A stretch of 39,585 bases of DNA from Verrucomicrobiaceae bacterium (GCA_007280915.1 QYQL01000079.1:1-39585), one strand, 5' to 3'; shown: positions 8,917 through 21,800, numbered from the stretch's first letter. Translations and numbers: made by a program. Notes: a model not told the origin generated them from the letters alone.

Positions 8917-9624
8917 ATGACTTTGTCCGGCACATCGTCTCCCCATATTCTCTCCGGCTTTGAGCTGCGCCTCATGGAGTTCCGGAAGAATGCGCTGATG
9001 ATGGGAAGCCTCACGCAGCGCAGCATCGCCCGGGCCTGGAAAGGGGTGATGGAGCGCGATGAGGGAGCCTGCAATACGGTCATCGCCGACGACGAGGAAA
9101 TCGACATTCTGGAGGTCCAGATCGATCAGGAAGGCATTGCGCTGCTTCTCAAGTTCCAGCCCCTGGCCTCCGATCTCCGCCATGTCATCGCCACGATGAA
9201 GTTCAGCGCAAACCTCGAGCGGATTTCCGACCAGGCGGTGGGGATTGCGCGCCGGGCCCGCAAATTGAACCTCAAGGCGAGAATCACGGAAGCCGCCGAG
9301 CTGGAACCGATGTTCCTCCATGCGGATTCGATGGTCCGGGATGCGATCAAGGCCTATGCGGACCAGGACGCCGAGCTCGCCCGCACACTCAAGGGACGCG
9401 ATCGAGAACTCGACACTCTCAACCGGGAATTTGCGAACAAGCTCACCGAGTTGATGCAGAAAAATCCGGTTCAGATTGAAGAATATCTCGAGTTGATATT
9501 CATCGCGCGGTTTCTCGAGCGCATCGGCGATCAGGCAACGAGCATCTCGGAGGACACCGTTTTCGCAGTCGATGCGGAAGACATCCGCCACCTGCCGGCG
9601 GGCAGCGGTTCACCCGCCGCCTGA
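8917..9624 (+). CDS. phoU: Phosphate signalling protein PhoU
   Basis: This 235-aa all-helical protein has the two PhoU repeats. The metal-binding blocks are visible: FQPLASDLRHVIATMKFSAN with LERISDQAVGIA, and the second LIFIARFLERIGDQATSISED. PhoU links the Pst phosphate transporter to the PhoR/PhoB system and represses the regulon when phosphate is ample. No pst or pho gene is adjacent. A weak promoter match (TTGTTG at 8880, 17-nt gap, GATAAA at 8903) lies so close to the ATG at 8917 that the transcript would be nearly leaderless. The gene converges on the DUF362 gene with 11 bp between stops. Confidence 0.93.
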   Translation: MTLSGTSSPHILSGFELRLMEFRKNALMMGSLTQRSIARAWKGVMERDEGACNTVIADDEEIDILEVQIDQEGIALLLKFQPLASDLRHVIATMKFSANLERISDQAVGIARRARKLNLKARITEAAELEPMFLHADSMVRDAIKAYADQDAELARTLKGRDRELDTLNREFANKLTELMQKNPVQIEEYLELIFIARFLERIGDQATSISEDTVFAVDAEDIRHLPAGSGSPAA

Positions 9625-9635
9625 GCGTTATTGCC

Positions 9636-10718
9636 TCAGCGCAAACCTTCGACGCCCACCTGCAGTAGTTCGATTTTTTCCTCGGCCTGTGTGCCGAGGC
9701 CGATGGATTCGGCGCTCCGGAGCCAGGAAGTCATCGGAGCCAGACCCGGAAGCTTGGAGGGTTTGCGGGCCTCGTCGATCAACCGCATTGCCGTGGCATC
9801 AAGCGCCACCGGATCGCGGCTGGCGTAAATGGTGAAATGGTCCAGAAGAAATCCCGGGTTGGCGAACGGTCCGCCGGCATACTGGAGGACAAGGCCGTCG
9901 AGCATGGTGAGCACGACCTTGTCCTTGATGATCGCATCCGCATAGATTTCGGCGAGATACGGATCCCCGTAGGAAGGAGGTTTTGTGAATCTCCGCCAGT
10001 TGTCCAGGTTCGGAATGACGACGTTTGCGAGGGCGCCGTTGATTCCGGTGAGGAAGCTGTCCGTGAGCGACGGGACGTTGATGATTTTCGTGACGTCGCT
10101 GCTGAGGATCTTTGAGTAAAAGCTTCGGCTGCTGAGCTGGTCGCCCGACATGTCGGAAAAGCGGGCTCCGGATTTTCCGCCGAAACCACTGTCCCCCCAG
10201 ATGAGCTTGCCGAGCACGGGGGCATTGACCTGGGCTTTCGTGTCGTATCCGGTTTTCGGATCCACCCAACGGAGCTGGTAACGGGACCCGTCCTTGCGGT
10301 ATCCGGCGGCGATGAGATCCGCCTGGTTCCGATCCCAGACGATGATTTGCGATGCGGGGATTCCCGCTTCGCTGAGACCGTCCACGATGGCATCCACGAC
10401 CTGTGGATTTGTGCCGCTGACTGCCCCACCGGCAGCGGAGACCTTGATTCCCACTCGATCGCTGCTCTTGACGAGGCTTCCCCATGCCTGCCTCACATCA
10501 GGCTTCCCGGTCACCGCCATCACGAGGCTGTTCACCATGCGCTTGACCACTCCGGGATTCGCCACGCGTGATGGGGACAGGGACGCGGAATCCACCGCGT
10601 AGTAAATTTTTGAAGGCGGGGCGGGCGGCTTTGCGCCGTATGCGCAGGCCATCGCAGCCAGCAGGGCAAGCGCCCATGCAGTCCGGTTGCATCTCATCCA
10701 GGTTGTGAATACTCTCAT
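9636..10718 (-). CDS. Exported DUF362-family protein
   Basis: This protein of about 360 aa resembles DUF362 proteins (SDRVGIKVSAAGG, NPQVVDAIVDGLSEAGIP, IIVWDRNQADLIAAGY, ASRDPVALDATAMRLIDEAR). Their biochemical role is not firmly known. The N-terminus is a signal peptide (CNRTAWALALLAAMACAYG). Two ATGs fit: 10718 (MRVFTTW) and 10697 (MRCNRTA); the second gives a more typical signal peptide. There is no CxxC iron-sulfur cluster, unlike ferredoxin-fused members. Its start is only 5 bp (or 26 bp) from the divergent hemW start, so at least one promoter must lie inside the opposite gene. Confidence 0.75.
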   Translation of the reverse strand: MRVFTTWMRCNRTAWALALLAAMACAYGAKPPAPPSKIYYAVDSASLSPSRVANPGVVKRMVNSLVMAVTGKPDVRQAWGSLVKSSDRVGIKVSAAGGAVSGTNPQVVDAIVDGLSEAGIPASQIIVWDRNQADLIAAGYRKDGSRYQLRWVDPKTGYDTKAQVNAPVLGKLIWGDSGFGGKSGARFSDMSGDQLSSRSFYSKILSSDVTKIINVPSLTDSFLTGINGALANVVIPNLDNWRRFTKPPSYGDPYLAEIYADAIIKDKVVLTMLDGLVLQYAGGPFANPGFLLDHFTIYASRDPVALDATAMRLIDEARKPSKLPGLAPMTSWLRSAESIGLGTQAEEKIELLQVGVEGLR

Positions 10719-10723
10719 TTCCA

Positions 10724-11809
10724 ATGGTCCGCCATCTTTACGTCCACATTCCCTTCTGTCCGAAAGTGTGTCCGTATTGCAGTTTCTACAAAGAAGCCGG
10801 GGACCGCAATAAAACGAAAGCCTTTTTGGATTCGATTCTGGTGGAGGCCTCAGCCGCGGCCGACGGCCTGCAACCGGAGACGGTCTTTTTTGGCGGGGGG
10901 ACACCGACAGCTCTCTCCACTCCCCAGCTGGATTTTCTGATTTCCGGATTGAGGGAACGCGTGGATTTTTCGGCCGTGAAGGAGTTCACCATCGAAATGA
11001 ACCCTGCCACCGTCTCGATCGAAAAGGCTGCGGCTCTTCTGAATCTGGGAGTCAACCGGGTGAGCATGGGGGTGCAGTCGTGGGATGAGAGCCTGCTCCG
11101 GACACTCGGAAGGGTGCATACCGGATTGCAAGCGGAGCGCAGCTACCGAATTCTGCGCGAGGCGGGGGTTCCGAATATCAACCTGGATTTGATTTTTGGA
11201 ATCCCCGGCCAGTCAGAGCGCCAGTGGATGGATACCCTCCGGAAGACCGTGGACCTCGCTCCGGACCACATCTCCGCCTATTGCCTGACCTACGAGGAGG
11301 ACACGGAATACTTTGCAAAGTTCTCGCGCGGGGAATATGCGCCTGAGGAGGGACGGGATGCGGGTTTCTTCGAGATGGCGATGGATGTCCTTTCCGCCAC
11401 CGGATTCTCCCAGTATGAGATTTCCAACTACGCGCAACCCGGCCGCGAATGTTCTCACAACCTTGCCTATTGGCGGGGTGAGGACTACGCGGGTTTCGGG
11501 CCGAGCGCGTTTACCACCCGCTCCGGAAAGCGCTGGCGGAACATCGCGGATACCGCCGCCTACATCCTAAGGATTCAAAACAGGCTCCCGCTGCATGACT
11601 TCATCGAGGAGGTTCAGCCTGCGATGCGCCGGGCCGAACGGATCGCTTTCGCGCTGAGGACATCGGCGGGAATTGACGGGGAGGAGGCCGATCCCGGGCG
11701 GTTGGCGTCGCTGGCATCCGGCGGGTTTGTGGAGTCACGCGACTCCCGCATCGTGCTCACCCGCAAAGGCCGGCTTCTGGCGGACGAGGTGGCTGCGGAA
11801 CTTCTCTGA
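10724..11809 (+). CDS. hemW: Radical SAM heme chaperone HemW (HemN-like)
   Basis: This 361-aa radical SAM protein starts MVRHLYVHIPFCPKVCPYCSF. C12, C16 and C19 form the CxxxCxxC 4Fe-4S site. It continues with FFGGGTPTALS, TIEMNPATV, NRVSMGVQSW, NLDLIFGIPGQ, SAYCLTYEEDT and the HemW-type C-terminal winged-helix domain. The length and single N-terminal cluster fit HemW, which delivers heme to respiratory proteins, rather than true HemN coproporphyrinogen oxidase (about 450 aa). The ATG at 10724 places the HIPFC motif at the usual distance from the start. It is convergent with the next gene (7-bp gap). Confidence 0.9.
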   Translation: MVRHLYVHIPFCPKVCPYCSFYKEAGDRNKTKAFLDSILVEASAAADGLQPETVFFGGGTPTALSTPQLDFLISGLRERVDFSAVKEFTIEMNPATVSIEKAAALLNLGVNRVSMGVQSWDESLLRTLGRVHTGLQAERSYRILREAGVPNINLDLIFGIPGQSERQWMDTLRKTVDLAPDHISAYCLTYEEDTEYFAKFSRGEYAPEEGRDAGFFEMAMDVLSATGFSQYEISNYAQPGRECSHNLAYWRGEDYAGFGPSAFTTRSGKRWRNIADTAAYILRIQNRLPLHDFIEEVQPAMRRAERIAFALRTSAGIDGEEADPGRLASLASGGFVESRDSRIVLTRKGRLLADEVAAELL

Positions 11810-11816
11810 GGCAGGC

Positions 11817-13541
11817 CTATTTCCGCGGGGCGCTCCAGCGATCGCGGTCGGAGAAGATGATGCACTCCCCGTCGATGGGAAGAGCGGTGAAGAATGGCAG
11901 GGCGAAGCCGTCGACTTTCGGCGGACGGGTGATGAGGAGCGCCCATTCCTTGTAGGCCCCCTTGTAGATGTCGGAGAACAGCCGGAGATTTCCAGTGACG
12001 GGAGTCAGGTAAAGCCCGCTGATCGGCGCTCCGAGCGTGCGGTAGTCATTCAGGCGGTTGAACGCCCTCACCGATTCCGGCAGCAGCACCGACTTCCGCT
12101 GGGCATACCATGCGACGGCCCACGGCATGTCGGACGCAATGATTTCCTTCTCTCCATACCAGTCCCCGAGGATCGCGATGAACGGGGGAATGTAGGGCGG
12201 CCATTGAATCGCCACCTTGCGCGAGGAGATCAGCGTTGTCAGCAGCGGGGCGGAACACAGAAAAACCACCACGCTCACAAAGATAATTCTCAGCAGCGGA
12301 TAACCAAATTCCCAGCGGCTCCAAAGAACCATCAGGAACGCGAGTCCGAAGAATATGAAAACCGGCAGGAACAGCACGTGCAATTGGTTTGAGGAAACCA
12401 CTCCGGACAGTCCGAATGCCCCCATGCCGGCCACGGCGCCGAGCCACATCAACACCACGCACCAGCGGAAAAGCGAGACCACCGGAGATCGGAATGGATG
12501 CAGCAGTGCGAGGAAAAATGCGCCGGCGGCAAGGTTCATCCCAAGATAGGAAAACAGCCCCTCCAATTGCGAGGAGACGCCGGATTTCATCTTGGAGTAA
12601 ACTCCGGACCCGCTGACGGGCGGGGCCCCGTCCAGCGAGCGGAGAAAGCCTTCCTCGGGGTTCCCTCCCGCGGACAGGGCCGCGTAAACCGAGAGCCCCA
12701 AAGGATTCCCGCAGACCGAATAATTCCTGACCATCCACGGCAGGGTCACCATGAGCAGAGCCGCAAGCGCGGCAAGCGCCGCCAAGCCGCGCGGCTGGAA
12801 GTAGACCAGAGCAAAGGCCAGCCAGCCAGCAAAGATCCACACGCAGAGCCCGTGGGTCAGAGTCATGAGGCCGAAAAGCAATCCGGCACCGAACAGCGAT
12901 GCGATCACCACGATCAGCTGTTCCTTTTTCTGCATGGCCAAAACCGTCAGCCACACCGCACCCGAGAACAGAAGCAGCATGAGCATTTGCGGAAGCCCGG
13001 ACATCGAAAACTGCCACATCATGTCGGTGAGGAGGATGATCGCGCATCCGATGAGCGAGAGCTTGCTGTCGAACAGCCGCGATCCCACGAAATACCAGAC
13101 CACGACGGAGAGCAGGAAAAAGACGATGGATCCCATCGCGATGGCCCGGTCTCCGACGTAAACGAGATCCGTCGCGGTCATTTTCCAGCCGGATTTCACA
13201 AGCAGGAGTGGCAGGGCATTGACGAGCGGCCCCAATGGAGCCTGGTAGAAATCCGGGAAATTTTCCGTGGGGATTGGCTTGCCGGCATTTTCAAGCTGCC
13301 AGATTGCCAGCGGGCGGATGAACTGGGTGGTGAATCCCTTGCCGGAGGCGATGTTTCGCGCGATCTGGGCCTGATCCATGGCCGTCACGCCCGAGAAGCC
13401 GCGGAACTGGACGAAAATGTATAGAAGCGTGAGAGAGATGATCAGCACGGCGAACATCCCGCCGCGGATGTAAGGCGCGATTCTGCCCTGCTCGATGGAA
13501 TGGACGGCTGTTTGGACGCCGACTTCGCCGGAGGCTGCCAT
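11817..13541 (-). CDS. Polytopic membrane glycosyltransferase-like protein (GT-C type)
   Basis: The 574-aa protein has about a dozen hydrophobic segments (for example GGMFAVLIISLTLLYIFVQF, LLLLLFSGAVWLTVLA, LAALAALAALLMVTLP). Between the first two lies an acidic loop (AMDQAQIARNIASGKGFTTQ) that resembles the DxA/ARN(I/L)A region after TM1 of ArnT/PMT-type lipid-linked sugar transferases. I infer a GT-C family membrane transferase, or a related unknown membrane protein, acting at the periplasmic face of the inner membrane. The acceptor is unknown. It lies 6 bp downstream of the sigma-54-type regulator on the same strand, so the two are probably co-transcribed. Confidence 0.6.
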   Translation of the reverse strand: MAASGEVGVQTAVHSIEQGRIAPYIRGGMFAVLIISLTLLYIFVQFRGFSGVTAMDQAQIARNIASGKGFTTQFIRPLAIWQLENAGKPIPTENFPDFYQAPLGPLVNALPLLLVKSGWKMTATDLVYVGDRAIAMGSIVFFLLSVVVWYFVGSRLFDSKLSLIGCAIILLTDMMWQFSMSGLPQMLMLLLFSGAVWLTVLAMQKKEQLIVVIASLFGAGLLFGLMTLTHGLCVWIFAGWLAFALVYFQPRGLAALAALAALLMVTLPWMVRNYSVCGNPLGLSVYAALSAGGNPEEGFLRSLDGAPPVSGSGVYSKMKSGVSSQLEGLFSYLGMNLAAGAFFLALLHPFRSPVVSLFRWCVVLMWLGAVAGMGAFGLSGVVSSNQLHVLFLPVFIFFGLAFLMVLWSRWEFGYPLLRIIFVSVVVFLCSAPLLTTLISSRKVAIQWPPYIPPFIAILGDWYGEKEIIASDMPWAVAWYAQRKSVLLPESVRAFNRLNDYRTLGAPISGLYLTPVTGNLRLFSDIYKGAYKEWALLITRPPKVDGFALPFFTALPIDGECIIFSDRDRWSAPRK

Positions 13542-13547
13542 AATTTT

Positions 13548-14912
13548 TTAGGTGGAGAGGTTGCTGCGTTTTGAGATGTTCAGTTCTTTGAGGCGGCGGT
13601 GCAATGTGCGGCGGCTGATCCCCAACATCCGCGCCGCTTCCGTACGATTGCCCCGGCTGTCATCCAATGCGCGCAGGATAAGTGCCGTTTCGGTTTCCTG
13701 CAAATTTAATCCGCTTGGGGGCGCAGCAACCGGGTGCTCTTTCTGAGATCTCAGGCCGGCCGGCAGGTCGCGAAGCGTGATTTTTTGGGATGAGGCCATG
13801 ACGACACCGTGCTCGATCGCCGTCCGCAGTTCGCGGACGTTTCCCGGCCAGTCGTATTCAAGGATGGCATTCATGGCTTCGGAGGTCAGCTCGCGGAGCG
13901 GCTTCCCGTTTTCCGCTGCGGTGTCCTTCAAAAATGTCTCCACAAGCAGTGGGATGTCCACCTTCCGGTCCCGGAGGGGGGGCATCGTCAACGGCACGAC
14001 ATGCAGCCGGAAAAACAGGTCTTCCCGGAATGTGCCCTCGGCCACCATTTTGCCCAGGTCCCTGTTGGTGGCCGTGATCAGCCGCACATCTGCGTGGAGG
14101 GTCTGGCTCCCTCCCACCCGTTCAAATGTCCGCTCTCCCAGAACCCGCAGGATTTTCACCTGTGTGGCCGCGTCGATTTCACCGATCTCGTCCAAAAACA
14201 ATGTCCCGCCCTTCGCCTGCTCGAACCGTCCGATCCGCCGCTCGGACGCGCCGGTGAAGGAGCCCTTCTCGTGGCCGAAAAGTTCGCTCGCGAGCAGTTC
14301 GGGCGTCAGGGCCGCACAATGCACGGCAAGGAATTTTTCTTTGGCGCGCGGGCTCAGGTGATGGATTGCGTGCGCAGCGAGCTCCTTGCCCGTGCCGCTT
14401 TCGCCCTGGATGAGCACGGTCGCCTTGGAGGGGGCCACCTGCTTGATCAATTCAAAAACCTCCACCATCGCCGGGGAGCGGCCGATCATCCCGTCGATTG
14501 TGAACTGCCGGGTGACTTTCTCCTTGAGTTCCTTGTTTTCCTTCTGCGTCGCCCGGTCTTTCAGTGCCCGCTTGATCAGTATCTCCAGGCGGTCGATGTT
14601 CACCGGCTTCGTCACAAAATCGTAGACCCCCTTCTTCATCGCCTCAACCGCCGTGTCCACCGAACCGTAGGCGGTCATCATGATGCATACCGGCGGCTTG
14701 GGAAGCTGAAGTGCCCGGCCGACCAGCGACATCCCATCCTCCCCACCGAGCCGCAAATCTGTCAGCAAAACATCCGCAGGCAGGGTCTCCATCGTCTGCA
14801 TGGCCCCTTCCGCATCCGCCGCCACATAGACGTCAAACTCCCCCTCGAGAGCATTGCGCAGGCCATCCCGCGTGTTCTTCTCGTCATCAACAATCAAAAC
14901 CGTCGCGGACAT
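13548..14912 (-). CDS. NtrC-family sigma-54-dependent response regulator
   Basis: This 454-aa protein has three domains. The receiver is 1-120 with phospho-acceptor D52 (VLLTDLRLGG), T80 and K102. The AAA+ sigma-54 activator domain is about 140-370, with Walker A GESGTGKE (170-177), the sigma-54 contact loop GSFTGA (217-222, a variant of GAFTGA) and Walker B GGTLFLDEIGE (235-245). A Fis-type helix-turn-helix follows (about 415-450, RTEAARMLGISRRTLHRRL). It should activate RpoN-dependent promoters after phosphorylation by a sensor kinase, but no partner kinase is adjacent. The downstream membrane gene is its only operon neighbour. I found no convincing -24/-12 promoter nearby. Confidence 0.93.
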   Translation of the reverse strand: MSATVLIVDDEKNTRDGLRNALEGEFDVYVAADAEGAMQTMETLPADVLLTDLRLGGEDGMSLVGRALQLPKPPVCIMMTAYGSVDTAVEAMKKGVYDFVTKPVNIDRLEILIKRALKDRATQKENKELKEKVTRQFTIDGMIGRSPAMVEVFELIKQVAPSKATVLIQGESGTGKELAAHAIHHLSPRAKEKFLAVHCAALTPELLASELFGHEKGSFTGASERRIGRFEQAKGGTLFLDEIGEIDAATQVKILRVLGERTFERVGGSQTLHADVRLITATNRDLGKMVAEGTFREDLFFRLHVVPLTMPPLRDRKVDIPLLVETFLKDTAAENGKPLRELTSEAMNAILEYDWPGNVRELRTAIEHGVVMASSQKITLRDLPAGLRSQKEHPVAAPPSGLNLQETETALILRALDDSRGNRTEAARMLGISRRTLHRRLKELNISKRSNLST

Positions 14913-15060
14913 TCCGACGCAGTTAAGGACAATCCCCGCCGTCTTTCAACAAGCAAGCCGGAAGCGATTGAGTATCGCGACCGTTATTCTTTAAAGCTTC
15001 CGCCCGCATTCGAGGATTTTTTTCTCATGTTCCTGCGGGAAATCGGCTAGGGGTTTGGGC

Positions 15061-16293
15061 ATGGTTGAACTGGCTGGCGAATATGAGAAGTATGTGATCC
15101 CGACTTACGGGCGTTTTGATCTGGATATCGAGAGCGGGAGGGGTTGTCGGGTCTGGGATTTCGGAGGCCGGGAGTTTCTGGATTTCGGTGCCGGGATTGC
15201 GGTGTGTTCGCTGGGGCATGCGCATCCGGAGGTTACCGATGCGGTGACGGAGCAAGCCGGGCAACTGGTTCATTCCTCCAATCTTTACCGCACGGCTCCG
15301 CAGGCGGCACTGGCGAAGCGGTTGGTCGGGATCGCGGGAGCGGGGAAGGTGTTTTTCTGCAACAGCGGCGCGGAGGCGAACGAGGGGTTGATCAAGCTGG
15401 CCCGCCGTTTCGGGAGTGCTTCCGGGCGCCATGAGATCCTGACATTTGAGGGCTCTTTTCACGGGCGCACGATGGCCGGCATTTCCGCCACGGCCCAGGA
15501 GAAGGTGAAAAAAGGGTTTGGTCCGCTGCTTGAGGGATTCCGGCACCTTCCGTTCGGGGATCTCGGCGCGGTCAAATCCGCCGTGGGCCCGACGACGGTG
15601 GCCGTGATGGTTGAGCCCGTTCAGGGGGAGGGCGGGATACATATTGCGCGCGCTGAATTTCTCAGGGGTCTCCGGGAGGTTTGCGACGAGCGCGGACTGC
15701 TCCTGCTCTTCGACGAGATTCAATGCGGACTCGGCCGGACGGGCGAGTGGTGCGGATGGGAAAGCATCGTGCCGGGGCTGAAGCCGGACGGTGTCTCCTG
15801 GGCGAAGGGCATCGCGAATGGGTTTCCCCTGGGCGCATTCTGGATCTCGTCTGTCGTACCCGACGAAAGGGGGCCGCTTTGTGATTTGCTGGGGCCGGGG
15901 AGCCATGGCACCACATACGGTGGAAATCCGGTCTGTTGTGCGGCGGGTTTGAAGGTGCTTGAGATTATCGAGAGGGACGACTTGCGCACGACGGCTTCGG
16001 AGCTTGGCCGCGAATTGGCCGATGACTTGCGAATGGTGCCCGGAGTCTCCGCCGTGAGGTCGCTCGGGCTCATGGTCGGAGTCCAGCTTGATCCCTCCAC
16101 CGTCCCCGCAGGATCCCGTCCGCCGTCCCTGGAAGTGGTTGCCGCCGCCATGCGGGAGGGGCTCCTCGTGATCCCGGCCGGAGAAGCCGTCGTCCGGTTC
16201 CTTCCTCCCTTGAATGTGACCCGGGAGGAAATCCGTGAGGCGGTCACAAAGTTCGCGACCGCGATGGAAAAATTGTCTAGGAAACCGCAATAG
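15061..16293 (+). CDS. argD: Acetylornithine aminotransferase
   Basis: This PLP enzyme of 410 aa (fold type I, class III) converts N-acetylglutamate semialdehyde to N-acetylornithine in arginine synthesis. Visible motifs are FLDFGAGIAVCSLGHAHPEV, FFCNSGAEANEGLIKLAR, SFHGRTMAGISAT, VEPVQGEGG, LLFDEIQCGLGRTG, the PLP lysine in SWAKGIANGFPLG, and GSHGTTYGGNPVCCA. I chose the ATG at 15061, preceded by AGGGG seven bases upstream, over the in-frame TTG at 15055. The gene is followed 11 bp later by argF, so both are likely one operon. It ends in TAG. Confidence 0.93.
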   Translation: MVELAGEYEKYVIPTYGRFDLDIESGRGCRVWDFGGREFLDFGAGIAVCSLGHAHPEVTDAVTEQAGQLVHSSNLYRTAPQAALAKRLVGIAGAGKVFFCNSGAEANEGLIKLARRFGSASGRHEILTFEGSFHGRTMAGISATAQEKVKKGFGPLLEGFRHLPFGDLGAVKSAVGPTTVAVMVEPVQGEGGIHIARAEFLRGLREVCDERGLLLLFDEIQCGLGRTGEWCGWESIVPGLKPDGVSWAKGIANGFPLGAFWISSVVPDERGPLCDLLGPGSHGTTYGGNPVCCAAGLKVLEIIERDDLRTTASELGRELADDLRMVPGVSAVRSLGLMVGVQLDPSTVPAGSRPPSLEVVAAAMREGLLVIPAGEAVVRFLPPLNVTREEIREAVTKFATAMEKLSRKPQ

Positions 16294-16304
16294 GGAAACG
16301 CCAG

Positions 16305-17195
16305 ATGAAAAACCTTCTTTCCATTGAATCTTTGGACAGCGGCCGGATCCGATCCATTCTCGACTCGGCCGCCGTCATGAAATCCACGCGCGGGCGGCAC
16401 GATGCGCTGCCTCTTACCGGGCAGTGCTGGGCGCTCATGTTTTCGAAGTCCTCGACCCGGACGCGTGTTTCGTTCGAGACCGGCATTAGGGAGCTTGGCG
16501 GAAACGTGATGTTCCTTGCCGCGGACGACATCCAACTCGGCCGCGGGGAGCCGATTTGCGACACTGCGCGCGTGATGGGCCGCATGCTCCACGGGGCGGT
16601 CATCCGCACCTATGATCAGAAGGACGTTGAGGATTTCGCGGATTTCAGCGGGATCCCGACGATCAACGCCCTGACCGACGAGGAGCATCCCTGCCAGATC
16701 CTCTCGGACCTTTTCACCATCGTCGAGACGCGCGGATCATTGGACGGGCTTTGCGTCACCTTTGTGGGCGACGGCGATTGCAATGTCGCCCGCTCGTGGA
16801 TCTGGGCGGCCGCGCGGATGGGATTCGAACTGAGGATCGCCGCGCCGGAGGGATTCCAGCCTCCCGGGGATCTCCTTGCGCGCGCGGGGGGGAATGTTTC
16901 TGTGACCGCTGATCTCCAGAAAGCCGCCGCTGGAGCGTCGGTTCTCTATACCGATGTCTGGGTGAGCATGGGCAAGGAAAAGGAATCCGAACACCGGATT
17001 GCCCAGCTTCAAGGATATCAGATCAGCCGTGAGCTTTGCTCCCTCGCTCCAGGAGCTCTCGTGATGCACTGCCTGCCGGCTTACCGGGGCAAGGAAATCA
17101 CAGGGGAAACCTTCGAGGCCCATGCCGAGACCATCTTCCGGCAGGCGGAAAACCGGCTTCACACACAAAAGGCGATCCTGAAAATGCTCGTGTAG
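16305..17195 (+). CDS. argF: Ornithine carbamoyltransferase
   Basis: At 296 aa this is on the short side of the family (usually 300-335) but complete. It carries the carbamoyl-phosphate motif SSTRTRVSFE, HPCQILSDLF, the ornithine-side MGKEKE region and MHCLPAYRGKEIT. It makes citrulline from ornithine and carbamoyl phosphate in the cytoplasm. pyrB elsewhere in the window shares the STRTR fold but has HPTQ and MHPGPINRG instead, so the two are distinguishable. It is 11 bp after argD, and its stop is TAG. The next gene starts 11 bp downstream, so read-through transcription into the sensor gene is plausible. Confidence 0.94.
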   Translation: MKNLLSIESLDSGRIRSILDSAAVMKSTRGRHDALPLTGQCWALMFSKSSTRTRVSFETGIRELGGNVMFLAADDIQLGRGEPICDTARVMGRMLHGAVIRTYDQKDVEDFADFSGIPTINALTDEEHPCQILSDLFTIVETRGSLDGLCVTFVGDGDCNVARSWIWAAARMGFELRIAAPEGFQPPGDLLARAGGNVSVTADLQKAAAGASVLYTDVWVSMGKEKESEHRIAQLQGYQISRELCSLAPGALVMHCLPAYRGKEITGETFEAHAETIFRQAENRLHTQKAILKMLV

Positions 17196-17206
17196 GTTTT
17201 TCTCAT

Positions 17207-18851
17207 ATGTTCCGAAGGTCCATGGATGGTTCTTTCCGTCGCGGGTTGAGTCTGCGCGTCAAGTCGTTCCTGGTCTTCGGCCTGCTGATGGTGGTGGTGC
17301 TCACCGCCTTTCTGTTCACGGTCTCGACATTTCTCCTCGGGACGTTTGGAAAGCTGCAGGACGAAATGGCGTTTCAGAGGGTTGACCGCACGGTTCGCGA
17401 GCTCGACCAGATGCTCCGGCAGCAGAGGAGCATCGTTTTTGACCATGCCGTTTGGGACGAGACATACGATTTCCTGAACGGGAGGAATCCGGAATTTCTC
17501 ACCCGGAATTACGATCCGAAAAACGTGGCGGCCGGCCTCGGCACGTCCGGCCAGGACGCGGTGATTCTGGTGAACTCGCAAAAGCATCCCGTGGCTTGGA
17601 TCTTTGTGGATGAGGCCTTCAAGGCGAGCTATGAGCCCCCCCTGTATTTCGACATGGAAGTTCTGCGGCAGGGCACGCTTTTGCAGGAGCGAGCGGTGGG
17701 TTCCGCCCTGATGGCCTCTCCGAACGGGATCACGCTGCTTTCGGCGTATCCGGTTGCGCATACCGACGGGGCCGGGCCTTCTCCCGGTTGGCTGGTGTTC
17801 GGCATCAACATCGACGACAGGTGGTTTGAAGAAATGAGGCAGGCCTCCGACGTGGTTGTTTCCTTGTCCTATCCTTCCAAGCTGGTTGCTGATGCGACGA
17901 TGGAGCAGGGGGAGACGCTTGAGACCGGGACGCTCGGAAAATGTCGGGTTTACTACCCCCACGGTCACCGGCCCGGTGTGGATGGGATCACCGCCTATGT
18001 GGCGTTTGAAGATTCCCTCGGGAGGATACCCGCCGAACTCAAGCTGGTGATTCCGGCCACCGTTTTTTCCACCGCGGTTGCCTTGAGGGACCAGATTGTC
18101 TGGACCTCTTTGGTTGGAGGGTTGCTTGTCATTTTGTCGGGGTTGCTGGCGATCGAGGCGCTGTTCATCCGCAGGATCAAGTGGCTCGACAGCGAGTTTG
18201 CCCGGCTGGCAGGGGACGAAAGTTTTTCCGCGCACCTTTTGCCCGGGTCGGGTGATGAATTCGGGAATCTCGCGATTTCCGCCAATCTTCTTCTGGACTC
18301 GCTGCGCCGACGCCGTGCCGAATCGCGCGTCCAAGAGCAGCTGTTCTCGAGCGTGATCGAGACGGCGTCGGAGGGGGTCATGGCCTTCCGTGCGCTGCGC
18401 AATGAAAGCGGTGATGTGTGCGACTTCGCCGTCGTCCTTGCAAACAGGACCGCCTCGGAAATCGTCAATCACCCTCAGGGTGACATCGTTGGAAAATGTC
18501 TGCTGGGTCTTCTTCCCGGGAACGTGGCGGAACGGCTTTTTGATCGCTACGTGCGGGTCGTGGAAACAAAGATCCCCGAGCATTTCGAGATCTACTTCAG
18601 CAGTGAGCAACGGCGGAGCTGGTATTCGATTTCCGCGGAGCCATGGACCGACGGCCTGGTTGCCACTTTCGACGAGATTAGTGCCCGCAAGCGGGTGGAG
18701 CAGGAATTGAAGGCGAACATCGAGGAGATGGAACGCTTCAACAGCGCGATGCTCGGCCGTGAATACCGGATTCTGGAAATGAAAACCGAAGTCAACAGGC
18801 TGCGTGCGCGTCTCGGGATGCCCCCGACCTACCAGGTGGACATGGCAAAAG

Positions 18852-18862
<11 letters not shown>
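17207..18862 (+). CDS. Membrane sensor protein with CHASE4-like and PAS domains, no kinase domain
   Basis: This 551-aa protein (ATG 17207; an in-frame ATG at 17222 is also possible) has TM1 at about 20-45 and an extracytoplasmic CHASE4-like domain (about 55-285, with FDHAVWDETYDFLNGRNPEF). TM2 lies at about 298-322, followed by a HAMP-like stretch, a PAS domain (about 380-495) and a C-terminal coiled coil (about 495-540, MLGREYRILEMKTEVNRLRA, then LGMPPTY). It lacks histidine-kinase, GGDEF or other output domains. It overlaps the following hybrid kinase gene by 11 bp, which suggests that the two form a split sensor-kinase pair. The ligand is unknown. Confidence 0.8.

Positions 18863-21800
<2,938 letters not shown>

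Noticed and set aside
9620-9650. CTGAG/CTCAG dyad between phoU and the DUF362 gene as a bidirectional terminator
   Set aside because: Only 5 bp of stem with no T-run in either direction; too weak to annotate.
14913-15060. Sigma-54 (-24/-12) promoter near the NtrC-family regulator
   Set aside because: No GG-N10-GC element with the expected flanks was found in this spacer on either strand.
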